This document shows positions 53,892 through 61,558 of a stretch of 64,000 bases of DNA, in pieces. The translations under genes were made by a program, and so were the position numbers. The stretch's first letter is position 1. Each line of letters opens with the position of its first letter. The stretch comes from CAVQXR01 sp046330455. Lineage in GTDB: Bacteria > Actinomycetota > Thermoleophilia > Gaiellales > Gaiellaceae. The stretch is from positions 138,660 to 202,659 of the forward strand of contig JAXLSU010000007.1 of the NCBI GenBank assembly GCA_046330455.1, written 5' to 3'. Under the pieces are notes generated by a model. The model searched no databases and was not told where the DNA came from. It saw only the letters and a list, made by a program, of their open reading frames with translations.

Positions 53892-55065
53892 GCCTCTCGT
53901 TCCGATCGCTCGTCCGTGGATCGGCGAGGCGGAGGCGGAAGCGGTGCGGCGTGCGATCCTGTCGGGCTGGGTGACGCAGGGCCCCGAGGTCGCTGCCTTC
54001 GAGGAGGAGTTCGCGGCCGCCGTCGGTGCGTCGTACGCCTGCGCCGTCTCGAGCTGTACGACGGCGCTCCATCTCGCGCTCCGCGCGGTCGGAGTGGGGC
54101 CCGGGGACGAGGTCGTCACCGTCAGCCATTCGTACGTCGCGACCGCCAACGCCGTCCGCTACTGCGGTGCCGTCCCGCTGTTCGTCGACGTCGAGCCCGG
54201 CGGCTGCAACATCGACCCGAGCCTGGTCGAGGAGAGCCTCGGGCCGCGGGTGCGAGCGATCCTGTGCGTCCACCAGATGGGGATGCCGTGCGATCTCGCC
54301 GCCCTGCTCGCGATCGCGGAGCGGCACGGGCTCCCCCTCGTCGAGGATGCCGCCTGCGCCCTTGGTAGCGAGATCGACCTCGGAGGAGGCAGGGAGCGAG
54401 TCGGGCGGCCGCACGGGGATGTCGCCTGCTTCTCGTTCCATCCGCGAAAGATCCTGACCACGGGCGACGGAGGGATGCTGACGACGCACCGTGAGGACCT
54501 CGACCGGCGATTCCGTCTCGAGCGCCATCACGGTGTGAGCGTGACCGACACCGCCCGGCACACGTCTCCGCTCGTGCTCCAGGGCGAGCACGTCACGCTC
54601 GGATTCAACTACCGCCTGACGGATGTCCAGGCGGCGATGGGCCGGGTGCAGCTGGGCCGGCTCGACGCGATCGTCGAGCGGCGCCGGGAGCTGGCCGCCC
54701 GGTATCTCCGCCTGCTCGCGGAGCTCGACATCGAGCTCCCGCACGAGCCTTCGTGGGCACGGTCGAACTGGCAGAGCTTTGCGGTCCGGCTACCCGAAGC
54801 GCTCGATCGGACGACCGTCATGCAGACGCTGCTCGACCGCGGGATCGCGACGAGGCCAGGTGTTCTCTGCGCCCATCGGGAGCCCGCGTATGCTGCCGAG
54901 CCGTGGCGCGCCGGTCCCGGCGGGCTCACCGAGAGCGAGCGCGCGCAGGATCACACCGTGCTGTTGCCGCTCTTCCACGAGCTGACGGAAGCGCAGCAGG
55001 ACAGGGTCGTCACCGCGCTCGGCGAAGCTCTCGCCGTCGCGCAAGGGCTGGGTGCGCATGGCTGA
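53884..55065 (+). CDS. DegT/DnrJ/EryC1 aminotransferase (WbpE-like)
   Basis: 393 residues. PIARPWIGEAEAEAVRRAILSGW start, VSSCTTALHLALRAVG, VSHSYVATANAVRYCGAVPLFVD, VEDAACALGSEI, FHPRKILTTGDGG with the PLP Lys, and LGFNYRLTDVQAAMGRVQL. It would aminate the keto-sugar made by the Gfo/Idh-type dehydrogenase. GTG start at 53884, inside the end of the epimerase gene. A second DegT protein sits at 27576, but the two are not close copies. Confidence 0.92.
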   Translation: MPEPLVPIARPWIGEAEAEAVRRAILSGWVTQGPEVAAFEEEFAAAVGASYACAVSSCTTALHLALRAVGVGPGDEVVTVSHSYVATANAVRYCGAVPLFVDVEPGGCNIDPSLVEESLGPRVRAILCVHQMGMPCDLAALLAIAERHGLPLVEDAACALGSEIDLGGGRERVGRPHGDVACFSFHPRKILTTGDGGMLTTHREDLDRRFRLERHHGVSVTDTARHTSPLVLQGEHVTLGFNYRLTDVQAAMGRVQLGRLDAIVERRRELAARYLRLLAELDIELPHEPSWARSNWQSFAVRLPEALDRTTVMQTLLDRGIATRPGVLCAHREPAYAAEPWRAGPGGLTESERAQDHTVLLPLFHELTEAQQDRVVTALGEALAVAQGLGAHG

Positions 55066-56059
55066 GTCGACGGCGCCGCTGGCGTTGCTGTTGTGCGATC
55101 GGAGCATTCCCGCGGTCAGGGAGGAGTGGCCGACGCTGGCGTTGGCGTTTGCGGACATCGGTGAGCAGGTGGTGATCGCGGACGATGATCCGGGTGCGGT
55201 GTCCGGGTGCGACGCGGTCGTGCTGTACGGGAACACGGGCTGGTATCCGCGGTTGGGACGGTATCTGCGGTCGGTGCCGCGCTCGGAGCGCCCGCTGGTG
55301 GCGGTCTACTTCGCCGAGCCGTTGCCGCCGCCGCGGGCGTCGGGGCTACCGCGGTTCTCGCCGTTGAACGCGGCCGAGGTGAAGAGGGTCGTCCTGCGTG
55401 ACCCGGGGGCCACGGACATCTACACGAACGCGCGGAAGCTGCGGCGGGCGATGCGAGAAGGATGGGTGGACGTCGTGTTCGTCACCGGGCTCGAGAAGCA
55501 GGAGTACCTGGCGGAGCAGGGGATTCCGAGCTGGACGGCGCAGTACGGGTACCACCCGTCGCTCGGACGGCTGCTCGACCTCGAGCGGTCGATCGACGTG
55601 CTGTTCCTGGGCTGGACGGGACCGAGGAGGCGGCGGCGGTTGATCCGGTTCCTGAGGCGGAGCGGGATCGACGTCGATGTGCGGGGGAGCTGGAGCGATC
55701 CGTCTCTGTGGGGCGAGGGGCGGACGCAGCTCCTGAACCGGACGAAGATCGTCGTGCACCTGCAGCGGTATCCGGGTAAGACGGCGGCGATGAGGTTCGT
55801 GCTGGCGCTTGCGAACGGGGCGATGGTGGTCGCGGAGCCGTGCTATCGGCCCGACCCGTTCGTGCCGGGAGTCCACTATGCGCAGGCGCCGATCGGGGAG
55901 CTTCCGGACACGATCCGCTACTACCTCGACCATCCCGAGGAGCGAGAGCGGATCGTCGCTGCGGGTCATCGCCTCGTCACCGAGCAGCTGACCTTCGCCC
56001 GTACCGCCGAGACGATCGTGTCCGTCATCCGCGAGCAGCTGGCTCGACCCTCCGCATAG
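55058..56059 (+). CDS. CgeB-like glycosyltransferase
   Basis: 333 residues with a GT-B-like layout: LLLCDRSIPAVREEW N-terminal domain, DVLFLGWTGPRRRRRLIRFLR, then LLNRTKIVVHLQRYPGKTAAMRFVLALANGAMVVAEPC and FVPGVHYAQAPIGELPDTIRYYLDHPEERERIVAAGH. That ending is typical of CgeB/GT1-type transferases found in sugar operons. It would attach the sugar made by the upstream genes. Codon use differs somewhat from its neighbours (more ttg, cgg and ggg), hinting at separate origin. A stem-loop follows. Confidence 0.75.
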   Translation: MAESTAPLALLLCDRSIPAVREEWPTLALAFADIGEQVVIADDDPGAVSGCDAVVLYGNTGWYPRLGRYLRSVPRSERPLVAVYFAEPLPPPRASGLPRFSPLNAAEVKRVVLRDPGATDIYTNARKLRRAMREGWVDVVFVTGLEKQEYLAEQGIPSWTAQYGYHPSLGRLLDLERSIDVLFLGWTGPRRRRRLIRFLRRSGIDVDVRGSWSDPSLWGEGRTQLLNRTKIVVHLQRYPGKTAAMRFVLALANGAMVVAEPCYRPDPFVPGVHYAQAPIGELPDTIRYYLDHPEERERIVAAGHRLVTEQLTFARTAETIVSVIREQLARPSA

Positions 56060-56070
56060 GACTTGACCCC

Positions 56071-56093
56071 GGATCATCGATGCTCGATGATCC
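56071..56093 (+). terminator. Hairpin at the end of the sugar operon
   Basis: ggatcatcga-tgc-tcgatgatcc, a perfect 10-bp stem located 11 bases after the stop. It separates the surface-sugar operon from the PEP-utilising gene 39 bases downstream. Confidence 0.6.
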
Positions 56094-56131
56094 GCGGAAC
56101 ACCGTGGGTCGGCGAGGAAAGGACGGGGCAG

Positions 56132-57859
56132 ATGGCTGAGGAGGTTCTCGGCAGCTTCTACGGCTCGGACGAGTTCCCGATCGAGTGGGCGGAGGGTGAG
56201 CGCGACGTGCTGTGGGTCTTCGACGACCTGCACTGCCCGAACCCCGTGTCGCCGATGTTCTTCGACATCGGCGGCTGGTGGCTCACCTGCGACCACATGT
56301 TCCGACGGTTCGGAACGCCGTTCGCCTCCGACTGGGTCGCGAAGCGGATCAACGGCTATGTGTACACCGCCGCGATCCCGGCCGACTCCTCGCTTCGCCT
56401 CGAGGTCGCCGAGTTTCAGTCGCGCTACGTCCCGCGGGTGCCCCGCGACGAGGGGTACGCAGGCGAGATCGGCGCCTACCTCGGCTTCGTTCTGCCGCAC
56501 TACGCGGGCAACTTCTTCGACTGGTGGCGCGACCGGCTGCGCCCCGAGATCGAGCGGAACTTTGCGTATCTCGACGGTTACGACATGGGCTCGGCGAGCC
56601 TCGTCGAGCTCGCGGTGCTGCTCGAGGACGCGCTGGACATCCACGACCGTCACTGGAAGATCCACTGGATGCTGAACTTCGCGCAGTTCTCGGCCACGAT
56701 GGCGCTGAACGCGACGATTGCCGACGTGAAGGGCGAGGTCGACCCGAACCTGCCCCCCCGGCTCCAGAACTCCGTCGCGGATCGCAACTGGGACGCGATC
56801 GAGGCGCTCTGGCAGATGAAGGGAGAGGTCAGAGACGATCCCGAGCTCTTCGCGGCGTTTCACGCCGGCGACACGGCAGCCACGATCCTCCGGGGGCTCG
56901 AGTCGTCGGAGCGCGGCAGCCGCTTCGTCGAGGAACGGCTCCGCCCCTACCAGCTCGAGTTCGGCAACAAGGCGATCTGGTCGCACGAGTTCGTCTACCC
57001 GACCTGGCGCGAGAACCCGGCACCGATCCTCGAGGCCGTCCGAGGCTACCTCGAGACCGACTACGACTTCCTCGCCGAGCACCAGGCGGTCGAGGACGAT
57101 CTCGATTCGGCCATCCACGAGCTGATGGACGACGTCCCGGCCGGCGAGGGCCGTGACCGCCTCCAGGCGGCGCTCGAGCTCTCGCTGCGCATGAACCCGC
57201 TCACGCCCGACCACCACTTCTTCATCGACCAGGGTACGAACGCGCGCGTCCGGCTCGTGCTCGTCGCGATCGGACGGCGCCTCGCCGAGGAGGGGGTCCT
57301 CGACGATCCCGAGGACGTGATGTTCCTGCGCTACAACGAGCTTCGCGTCCTGATGGCGAGCCCGCAGGGGTTCGACGCGCGCGCCCGCGTGTCGGCCGAG
57401 CGCGACGTCCGTGAGGACGGCTTTCGCCTCCGGCCGCCCGACTGGGTCGGTACCGCGACCGAGTCCTACCTGACGTTCCCGTACCTGACGCTCTGGGGGT
57501 TCCCGGAGAAGTTCCACCGCAAGCCGCCCGAGCGCGCGGAGGAGATCCACGGTCTCGCTGCGTCTCCTGGCGTCGTCGAGGGAGTGGCGCGAGTCGTCTC
57601 CTCCCTGGACGAGTCCGACCGGGTTCGCGAGGGCGAGATCCTCGTCTGCCGGATGACGAACCCGGCCTGGGTCGTCCTGTTCACGAGGATCGCCGGCCTC
57701 GTGACCGACGCGGGCGGCGTCGCCGCCCACCCGGCCGTCGTCTCCCGCGAGTTCGGGATCCCGGCTGTCGTCGGAACGTCGATCGCGACCGCCCGGATCA
57801 AGACGGGCGACCGGGTGCGCGTGAACGGAGCGACCGGCGTCGTGGAGATCCTCACGTGA
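56132..57859 (+). CDS. PEP-utilising (mobile His domain) subunit of a split PEP-synthase-like enzyme
   Basis: 575 residues. The last 90 hold the swivelling phosphohistidine domain: IHGLAASPGVVEGVARVV, LVCRMTNPAWVVLFTRIAGLVTDAGGVAAHPAVVSREFGIPAVVGT with the catalytic His in GGVAAHPAVVSRE. The first 470 residues are a helical region without an ATP-grasp domain (for example FDIGGWWLTCDHMFRRF, HFFIDQGTNARVRLVL). Size and order match the PpsA-type subunit of phenylphosphate synthase. The matching ATP-grasp subunit is at 59353. ATG 56132 is chosen because aaagga and gggg motifs stand just before it and the protein starts cleanly at MAEEVLG. Confidence 0.83.
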   Translation: MAEEVLGSFYGSDEFPIEWAEGERDVLWVFDDLHCPNPVSPMFFDIGGWWLTCDHMFRRFGTPFASDWVAKRINGYVYTAAIPADSSLRLEVAEFQSRYVPRVPRDEGYAGEIGAYLGFVLPHYAGNFFDWWRDRLRPEIERNFAYLDGYDMGSASLVELAVLLEDALDIHDRHWKIHWMLNFAQFSATMALNATIADVKGEVDPNLPPRLQNSVADRNWDAIEALWQMKGEVRDDPELFAAFHAGDTAATILRGLESSERGSRFVEERLRPYQLEFGNKAIWSHEFVYPTWRENPAPILEAVRGYLETDYDFLAEHQAVEDDLDSAIHELMDDVPAGEGRDRLQAALELSLRMNPLTPDHHFFIDQGTNARVRLVLVAIGRRLAEEGVLDDPEDVMFLRYNELRVLMASPQGFDARARVSAERDVREDGFRLRPPDWVGTATESYLTFPYLTLWGFPEKFHRKPPERAEEIHGLAASPGVVEGVARVVSSLDESDRVREGEILVCRMTNPAWVVLFTRIAGLVTDAGGVAAHPAVVSREFGIPAVVGTSIATARIKTGDRVRVNGATGVVEILT

Positions 57860-57992
57860 GGCCCTTTGGCGCGGCCGCTTCGGCACGAGCCCGTGACGCT
57901 TCGAGCACGTTCAACGCGCCACCCGCGCGCTTTCCGGCGATACGATTGAACCGGGAGGAGGCAAGTGGGAGGCCCCCGCGCCGGGGTGCTGA

Positions 57993-58637
57993 ATGGCGAC
58001 GCTGAACCGTACCGTCCTCCGCGAGCAGGTGAAGGAGATCCTGCTCGAGCGCATTCTCGTCGGGGAGTACCTGCCCGGTGAGCGGCTCGTCGAGACGCGC
58101 ATCGCGCAGGAGCTCGGAACGAGCCAGGCGCCCGTTCGCGAGGCGCTACGCGAGCTCGAGCAGCTCCGGCTCGTCCAGTCGGCTCCGTACCGCGGCGCCC
58201 GTGTGCGAGGAGTCACGGCCTCCGAGCTCGCCGAGATCTACCCGGTGAGGGCGGCGATCGAGGAGGTCGCCGCGCGGGAAGCGGCCGTGCGACTCGACGG
58301 ACGGACGGCGCCGCTCGAGGCCGAGCTCGACGCGATGCGCCGCGCCGCCGACGCCGGGGACCTCCACGGGATGGTCGAGCACGACGTCCGGTTCCACCGG
58401 CTGATCGTCGAGGCCTCGGGTAATCGCACGCTGCTCGAGGTGTGGCGCTCACTCCGCGTCGAGGCCCGCACCACGATCACCGCGCTCGCGACCGGGATCG
58501 ACCACCATCAGCTCGCAGAGATGCACGAGCCCGTGCTGCGGGCGCTCACCGATCGCGATCCGCAGCGCGCGGGCAGGGCCCTACGCACGCACATCGAGGA
58601 GTTCGGCCAGCTCGTACTCGAAGGAGGAATGTCTTGA
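57993..58637 (+). CDS. GntR-family (FCD) transcription regulator
   Basis: 214 residues. N-terminal winged helix: LREQVKEILLERILVGEYLPGERL, VETRIAQELGTSQAPVREALREL, LVQSAPYRGARVRGV. C-terminal FCD ligand domain: EIYPVRAAIEEVAAREAA, GMVEHDVRFHRLIVEASGNRTLLEVW and ALRTHIEEFG with the metal-binding His residues. Such regulators repress catabolic operons and respond to a carboxylic acid. It heads a run of seven coupled genes, so it probably controls them and itself. The spacer before it (57860-57992) has a tacgattg element and a gggaggagg stretch. Confidence 0.9.
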   Translation: MATLNRTVLREQVKEILLERILVGEYLPGERLVETRIAQELGTSQAPVREALRELEQLRLVQSAPYRGARVRGVTASELAEIYPVRAAIEEVAAREAAVRLDGRTAPLEAELDAMRRAADAGDLHGMVEHDVRFHRLIVEASGNRTLLEVWRSLRVEARTTITALATGIDHHQLAEMHEPVLRALTDRDPQRAGRALRTHIEEFGQLVLEGGMS

Positions 58638-59353
58638 CGAGGCTCGTCGACCTGTCCATGCCGGTTCACCGCGACATGCTCACGTTTCCGCGCGTTCCCC
58701 CGCCGACGCTGCTCATGTACGAGAGCTGGGAGGAGTTCGCCGAGCGGATCGGGGCGGCAGAGCACGGCGCGACCTGGCTCACCGCGAGCTACCTCGTGAT
58801 CCAGAACGACCACGTCGGAACGCACTGCGACGCGGTGAAGCACCTGAGAGGGCCCGACGCGCCCGGGGTCGAGGGCATCCCGCTCGAGTACTGCTTCTCC
58901 GACGCCGTCCGGCTCGACTTCACCGATCGACCCTCCGGCTACCGGATCACGGTCGACGACGTCGACGCGGAGCTCGAACGGATCGGCTACGTGCTGAAGG
59001 AGCGCGACATCGTGCTCATCCACACCGGCGCCGGGGCGTACAACACCGAGGAGCGCTATCGCACCGACCACTGCGGGATGACCGCCGAGGCGACGAGGCA
59101 CCTGATCGCGCGCGGGGTCAGGATGATGGGAATCGACGCGATCACGTTCGACCCTCCCGTGTGGGCGATGTTCGAAGGCAAGCACTTCTGGGAGGCGCAT
59201 CGCGTGATGATCGACGACGATTACTGGCACCTCGAGAACCTGATGAACCTCGATCAGCTCCCGGCACACGGATTCAAGCTCTCCGTGTTTCCCGTCAAGT
59301 GGATCGGCACGACCGCTGCGCCGGTCAGGGCCGTCGCGATCGTCGAGGACTGA
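58634..59353 (+). CDS. Cyclase-family metal hydrolase
   Basis: 239 residues related to kynurenine formamidase/isatin hydrolase. The metal motif reads HVGTHCDAVKH (HxGTHxD form), with LVIQNDH before it, DIVLIHTGAGAY and MGIDAITFDPPVW after. Longer than the 203-residue relative at 12293, with a distinct C-terminal part (GKHFWEAHRVMIDDDYWHLENLMN). TTG start at 58634 overlapping the regulator's stop as TTGA. In this operon it may open a cyclic or amide intermediate of the substrate. Confidence 0.85.
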   Translation: MTRLVDLSMPVHRDMLTFPRVPPPTLLMYESWEEFAERIGAAEHGATWLTASYLVIQNDHVGTHCDAVKHLRGPDAPGVEGIPLEYCFSDAVRLDFTDRPSGYRITVDDVDAELERIGYVLKERDIVLIHTGAGAYNTEERYRTDHCGMTAEATRHLIARGVRMMGIDAITFDPPVWAMFEGKHFWEAHRVMIDDDYWHLENLMNLDQLPAHGFKLSVFPVKWIGTTAAPVRAVAIVED

Positions 59354-60171
59354 TGGACGAGCCTCTCGTCTGGTTTCGCGACGAGCGGTGCCGCGATCCG
59401 CGTGTCGCCGGCGGCAAGGGGGCGAGCCTCGCCGCGATGACCGCTGCGGGGCTTCCGGTCCCGTCGGGATTCGTGGTCGGGGCGACGGTGCTCGAGCGCT
59501 CGGTGGACTCCGGGCACCTGCGAGAGCTCGCCGAGAGCGGGCTCTTCGCCGAGGCACAGGGGCTCGTCGGGTTTGCCGAGCCGCCGCGATCGGAGATCGC
59601 CGACGCCTATCGCACGCTGGGCGGGGGCCGCGTGGCCGTTCGCTCGTCGGCGACGGCGGAGGACTCCGAGGAGGCGAGCTTCGCCGGTCAGCAGGAGACC
59701 TTCCTCGGCGTCGAGGGCGCGGACGCGGTCTGCGAGCACGTCGTCCACTGCTGGGCATCCTTCTTCTCCGAGCGGGCGCTCTTCTACCGGAAGCACAAGG
59801 GCTCGCTCGCCGACCTCGGGATGGCCGTCGTCGTTCAACGGATGGTCGAGGCAGAGAAGGCCGGAGTGCTGTTCACGGTCGATCCGGTCCAGCGGCGCCG
59901 CGACCGGATGATCGTGGAGGCGATCCACGGTCTCGGCGAGCAGCTCGTCGCGGGTGAGGTGACGCCCGATCACTACGTCGTCGACCGGCAGGGCACCGTG
60001 CAGCGCGAGCACCTTGCGAGCCGCGGCGTGCTGGAGGCCGGGGAGCTGGCCCGGCTCGTCGAGCTCGGACGTCACCTCGAGGAGCACTTCGGCGCTCCCC
60101 AGGATGTCGAGTGGGCAATCGCCGGCGGCGAGGTGTTCCTGCTGCAGTCGAGACCGGTGACGACGCTGTGA
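59353..60171 (+). CDS. ATP-grasp (PPDK_N) subunit of a split PEP-synthase-like enzyme
   Basis: 272 residues corresponding only to the N-terminal ATP-binding domain of PEP synthase: GGKGASLAAMTAAGLPVPSGFVV, VAVRSSATAEDSEEASFAGQQETF, MAVVVQRMVEAEKAGVLFTVDP, IHGLGEQLVAGEVTPDHYVVDR and the terminal LLQSRPVT. No mobile-His or PEP-binding part follows; these functions are presumably in the 56132 gene. Size is close to PpsB of phenylphosphate synthase. Start overlaps the cyclase stop by one base and its stop overlaps the next gene as GTGA. Confidence 0.87.
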   Translation: MDEPLVWFRDERCRDPRVAGGKGASLAAMTAAGLPVPSGFVVGATVLERSVDSGHLRELAESGLFAEAQGLVGFAEPPRSEIADAYRTLGGGRVAVRSSATAEDSEEASFAGQQETFLGVEGADAVCEHVVHCWASFFSERALFYRKHKGSLADLGMAVVVQRMVEAEKAGVLFTVDPVQRRRDRMIVEAIHGLGEQLVAGEVTPDHYVVDRQGTVQREHLASRGVLEAGELARLVELGRHLEEHFGAPQDVEWAIAGGEVFLLQSRPVTTL

Positions 60172-60737
60172 GCGGCACGTCCGCATGCACGCTGATCGAG
60201 GCTGCCGAGGCCTGGATCGAGCCCTACTGGAACGCGGAGCACCTGAGGCGGGCCCGGGACTGGCTGCTCGTGATCGAGCCCGACGCTTCCGAGGCGGCCC
60301 GGCTCGCGGCGCTGACGCACGACATGGAGCGCCACTTCCCGGGCGGGCCCGAGTACGACCCGGGAACGATGGCGCCCGACGAGGAGAGCTACCGCCGCGC
60401 GCATTCCGAGCGGTCGGCCGCGATCGTGGGCGACTGGCTCACCGAACAGGGCGCCGCCGAGGAGCTCATGGCCCGGGTGCGCGGGCTGATCGAGCTGCAC
60501 GAGATCGGGGGCACGCCCGAGGCGAACCTCGTGCAGGCTGCCGACTCGCTGTCGTTTCTCGAGACGAACACCGGGCTCGTGCGCGGCTGGGTGGTCAAGG
60601 GACGGTGCGACGTGGAGCGCGCGAAGCGACAGCACGAGCGGATGTTCGAGCGGATCCAGGTCGAGCGCGCACGAGAGCTCGCCCGTCCGCTCTACGAGCG
60701 CGCGCTCGCAAGCGTCAGCGGGGAGGATGACCGGTGA
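60168..60737 (+). CDS. HD-domain protein
   Basis: 189 residues. ARLAALTHDMERHFPGG has the HD pair, preceded by AEHLRRARDWLL (first His) and followed by RAHSERSAAIVGDWL and LIELHEIGGTPEANLVQAADSLSFLE, a full set of HD-family metal ligands. Probably a phosphohydrolase. Tightly coupled on both sides (GTGA starts), so it belongs to the pathway. It may hydrolyse a phosphorylated intermediate or a nucleotide; no specific family assigned. Confidence 0.75.
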   Translation: MSGTSACTLIEAAEAWIEPYWNAEHLRRARDWLLVIEPDASEAARLAALTHDMERHFPGGPEYDPGTMAPDEESYRRAHSERSAAIVGDWLTEQGAAEELMARVRGLIELHEIGGTPEANLVQAADSLSFLETNTGLVRGWVVKGRCDVERAKRQHERMFERIQVERARELARPLYERALASVSGEDDR

Positions 60738-61558
60738 GCGCCGTCGAGTGGCTCGCCCCGCGCTCCCTCGAGGAGGCGCTGGCCCAGAAGGCCGAGCGGG
60801 GCGATGACGCGACCGTGCTGGCCGGCGGGACGTTCATCGGCGTGCTCGTGAACCAGCGGCTGTTCGATCCCGTCTGCCTGCTGAGCCTGCGGGACATTCC
60901 CGGCCTCGATCGGATCGAGGTCGCCGACGGCGAGCTGCGGCTCGGCGCGATGGTCTCCCACCGCGCCGTCGAGCGGTCCGAGGCCGTGCGCGGCGGCTGG
61001 CCCGCGCTCGCCGAGGCGTTCTCGCTCGTCGCGAGCCCGCGGGTGCGCAACCGGGCGACGGTGGGCGGCGTGCTCGCAGACGCCGACTACGCGTCGGACC
61101 CGCCGGCGATGCTCTGTGCGCTCGGCGCGCGGGCCGTCGTCCGCGGGCAAGCGGGCGAGCGCGAGCTCTCCCTCGAGGAGCTGATCACGGGCTACTACGA
61201 GACGTCCCTGCGTCCGGACGAGTTGCTCGTCGGCGTCCGCGTTCCGGCCGGGTCGAAAGCCGTGTACCGGAAGTTCAGGTCACGGTCGTTCGAGGACCGT
61301 CCGTGCGTGTCGGTGGCCGCCGCGCTCGCGGGCGGCGAGCTACGGGTGGTCGTCGGTGCCGTCGCGGGCACGCTCCAGCGGTTTCCGGAGCTCTGCGCGC
61401 CGGCGTCCGCAGGCGCACCCGGAGCCGAGGAGGCCGAGGAGGTCGGTAGACGCTACGCGGAGGCGATCGCTCCGATCTCCGATGTGCGCGGTTCCTCCGC
61501 GTACCGGAAGCGCGTGATCGCCGTCGAGGTCCGGCGAGCGCTCGAGGCCCTCGGATGA
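60734..61558 (+). CDS. Molybdenum hydroxylase FAD subunit (CoxM/XdhB-like)
   Basis: 274 residues, the PCMH FAD-binding medium subunit of the xanthine dehydrogenase family: TVLAGGTFIGVLVNQRL, LLSLRDIPGLDRIEV, LRLGAMVSHRAVERSEAV, SPRVRNRATVGGVLADADYASDPPAMLCAL, and a C-terminal CO-dehydrogenase flavoprotein domain (KFRSRSFEDRPCVSVAAAL). It passes electrons from the 2Fe-2S subunit to its acceptor. GTG start and ATGA end overlap both neighbours. Confidence 0.92.
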   Translation: MSAVEWLAPRSLEEALAQKAERGDDATVLAGGTFIGVLVNQRLFDPVCLLSLRDIPGLDRIEVADGELRLGAMVSHRAVERSEAVRGGWPALAEAFSLVASPRVRNRATVGGVLADADYASDPPAMLCALGARAVVRGQAGERELSLEELITGYYETSLRPDELLVGVRVPAGSKAVYRKFRSRSFEDRPCVSVAAALAGGELRVVVGAVAGTLQRFPELCAPASAGAPGAEEAEEVGRRYAEAIAPISDVRGSSAYRKRVIAVEVRRALEALG

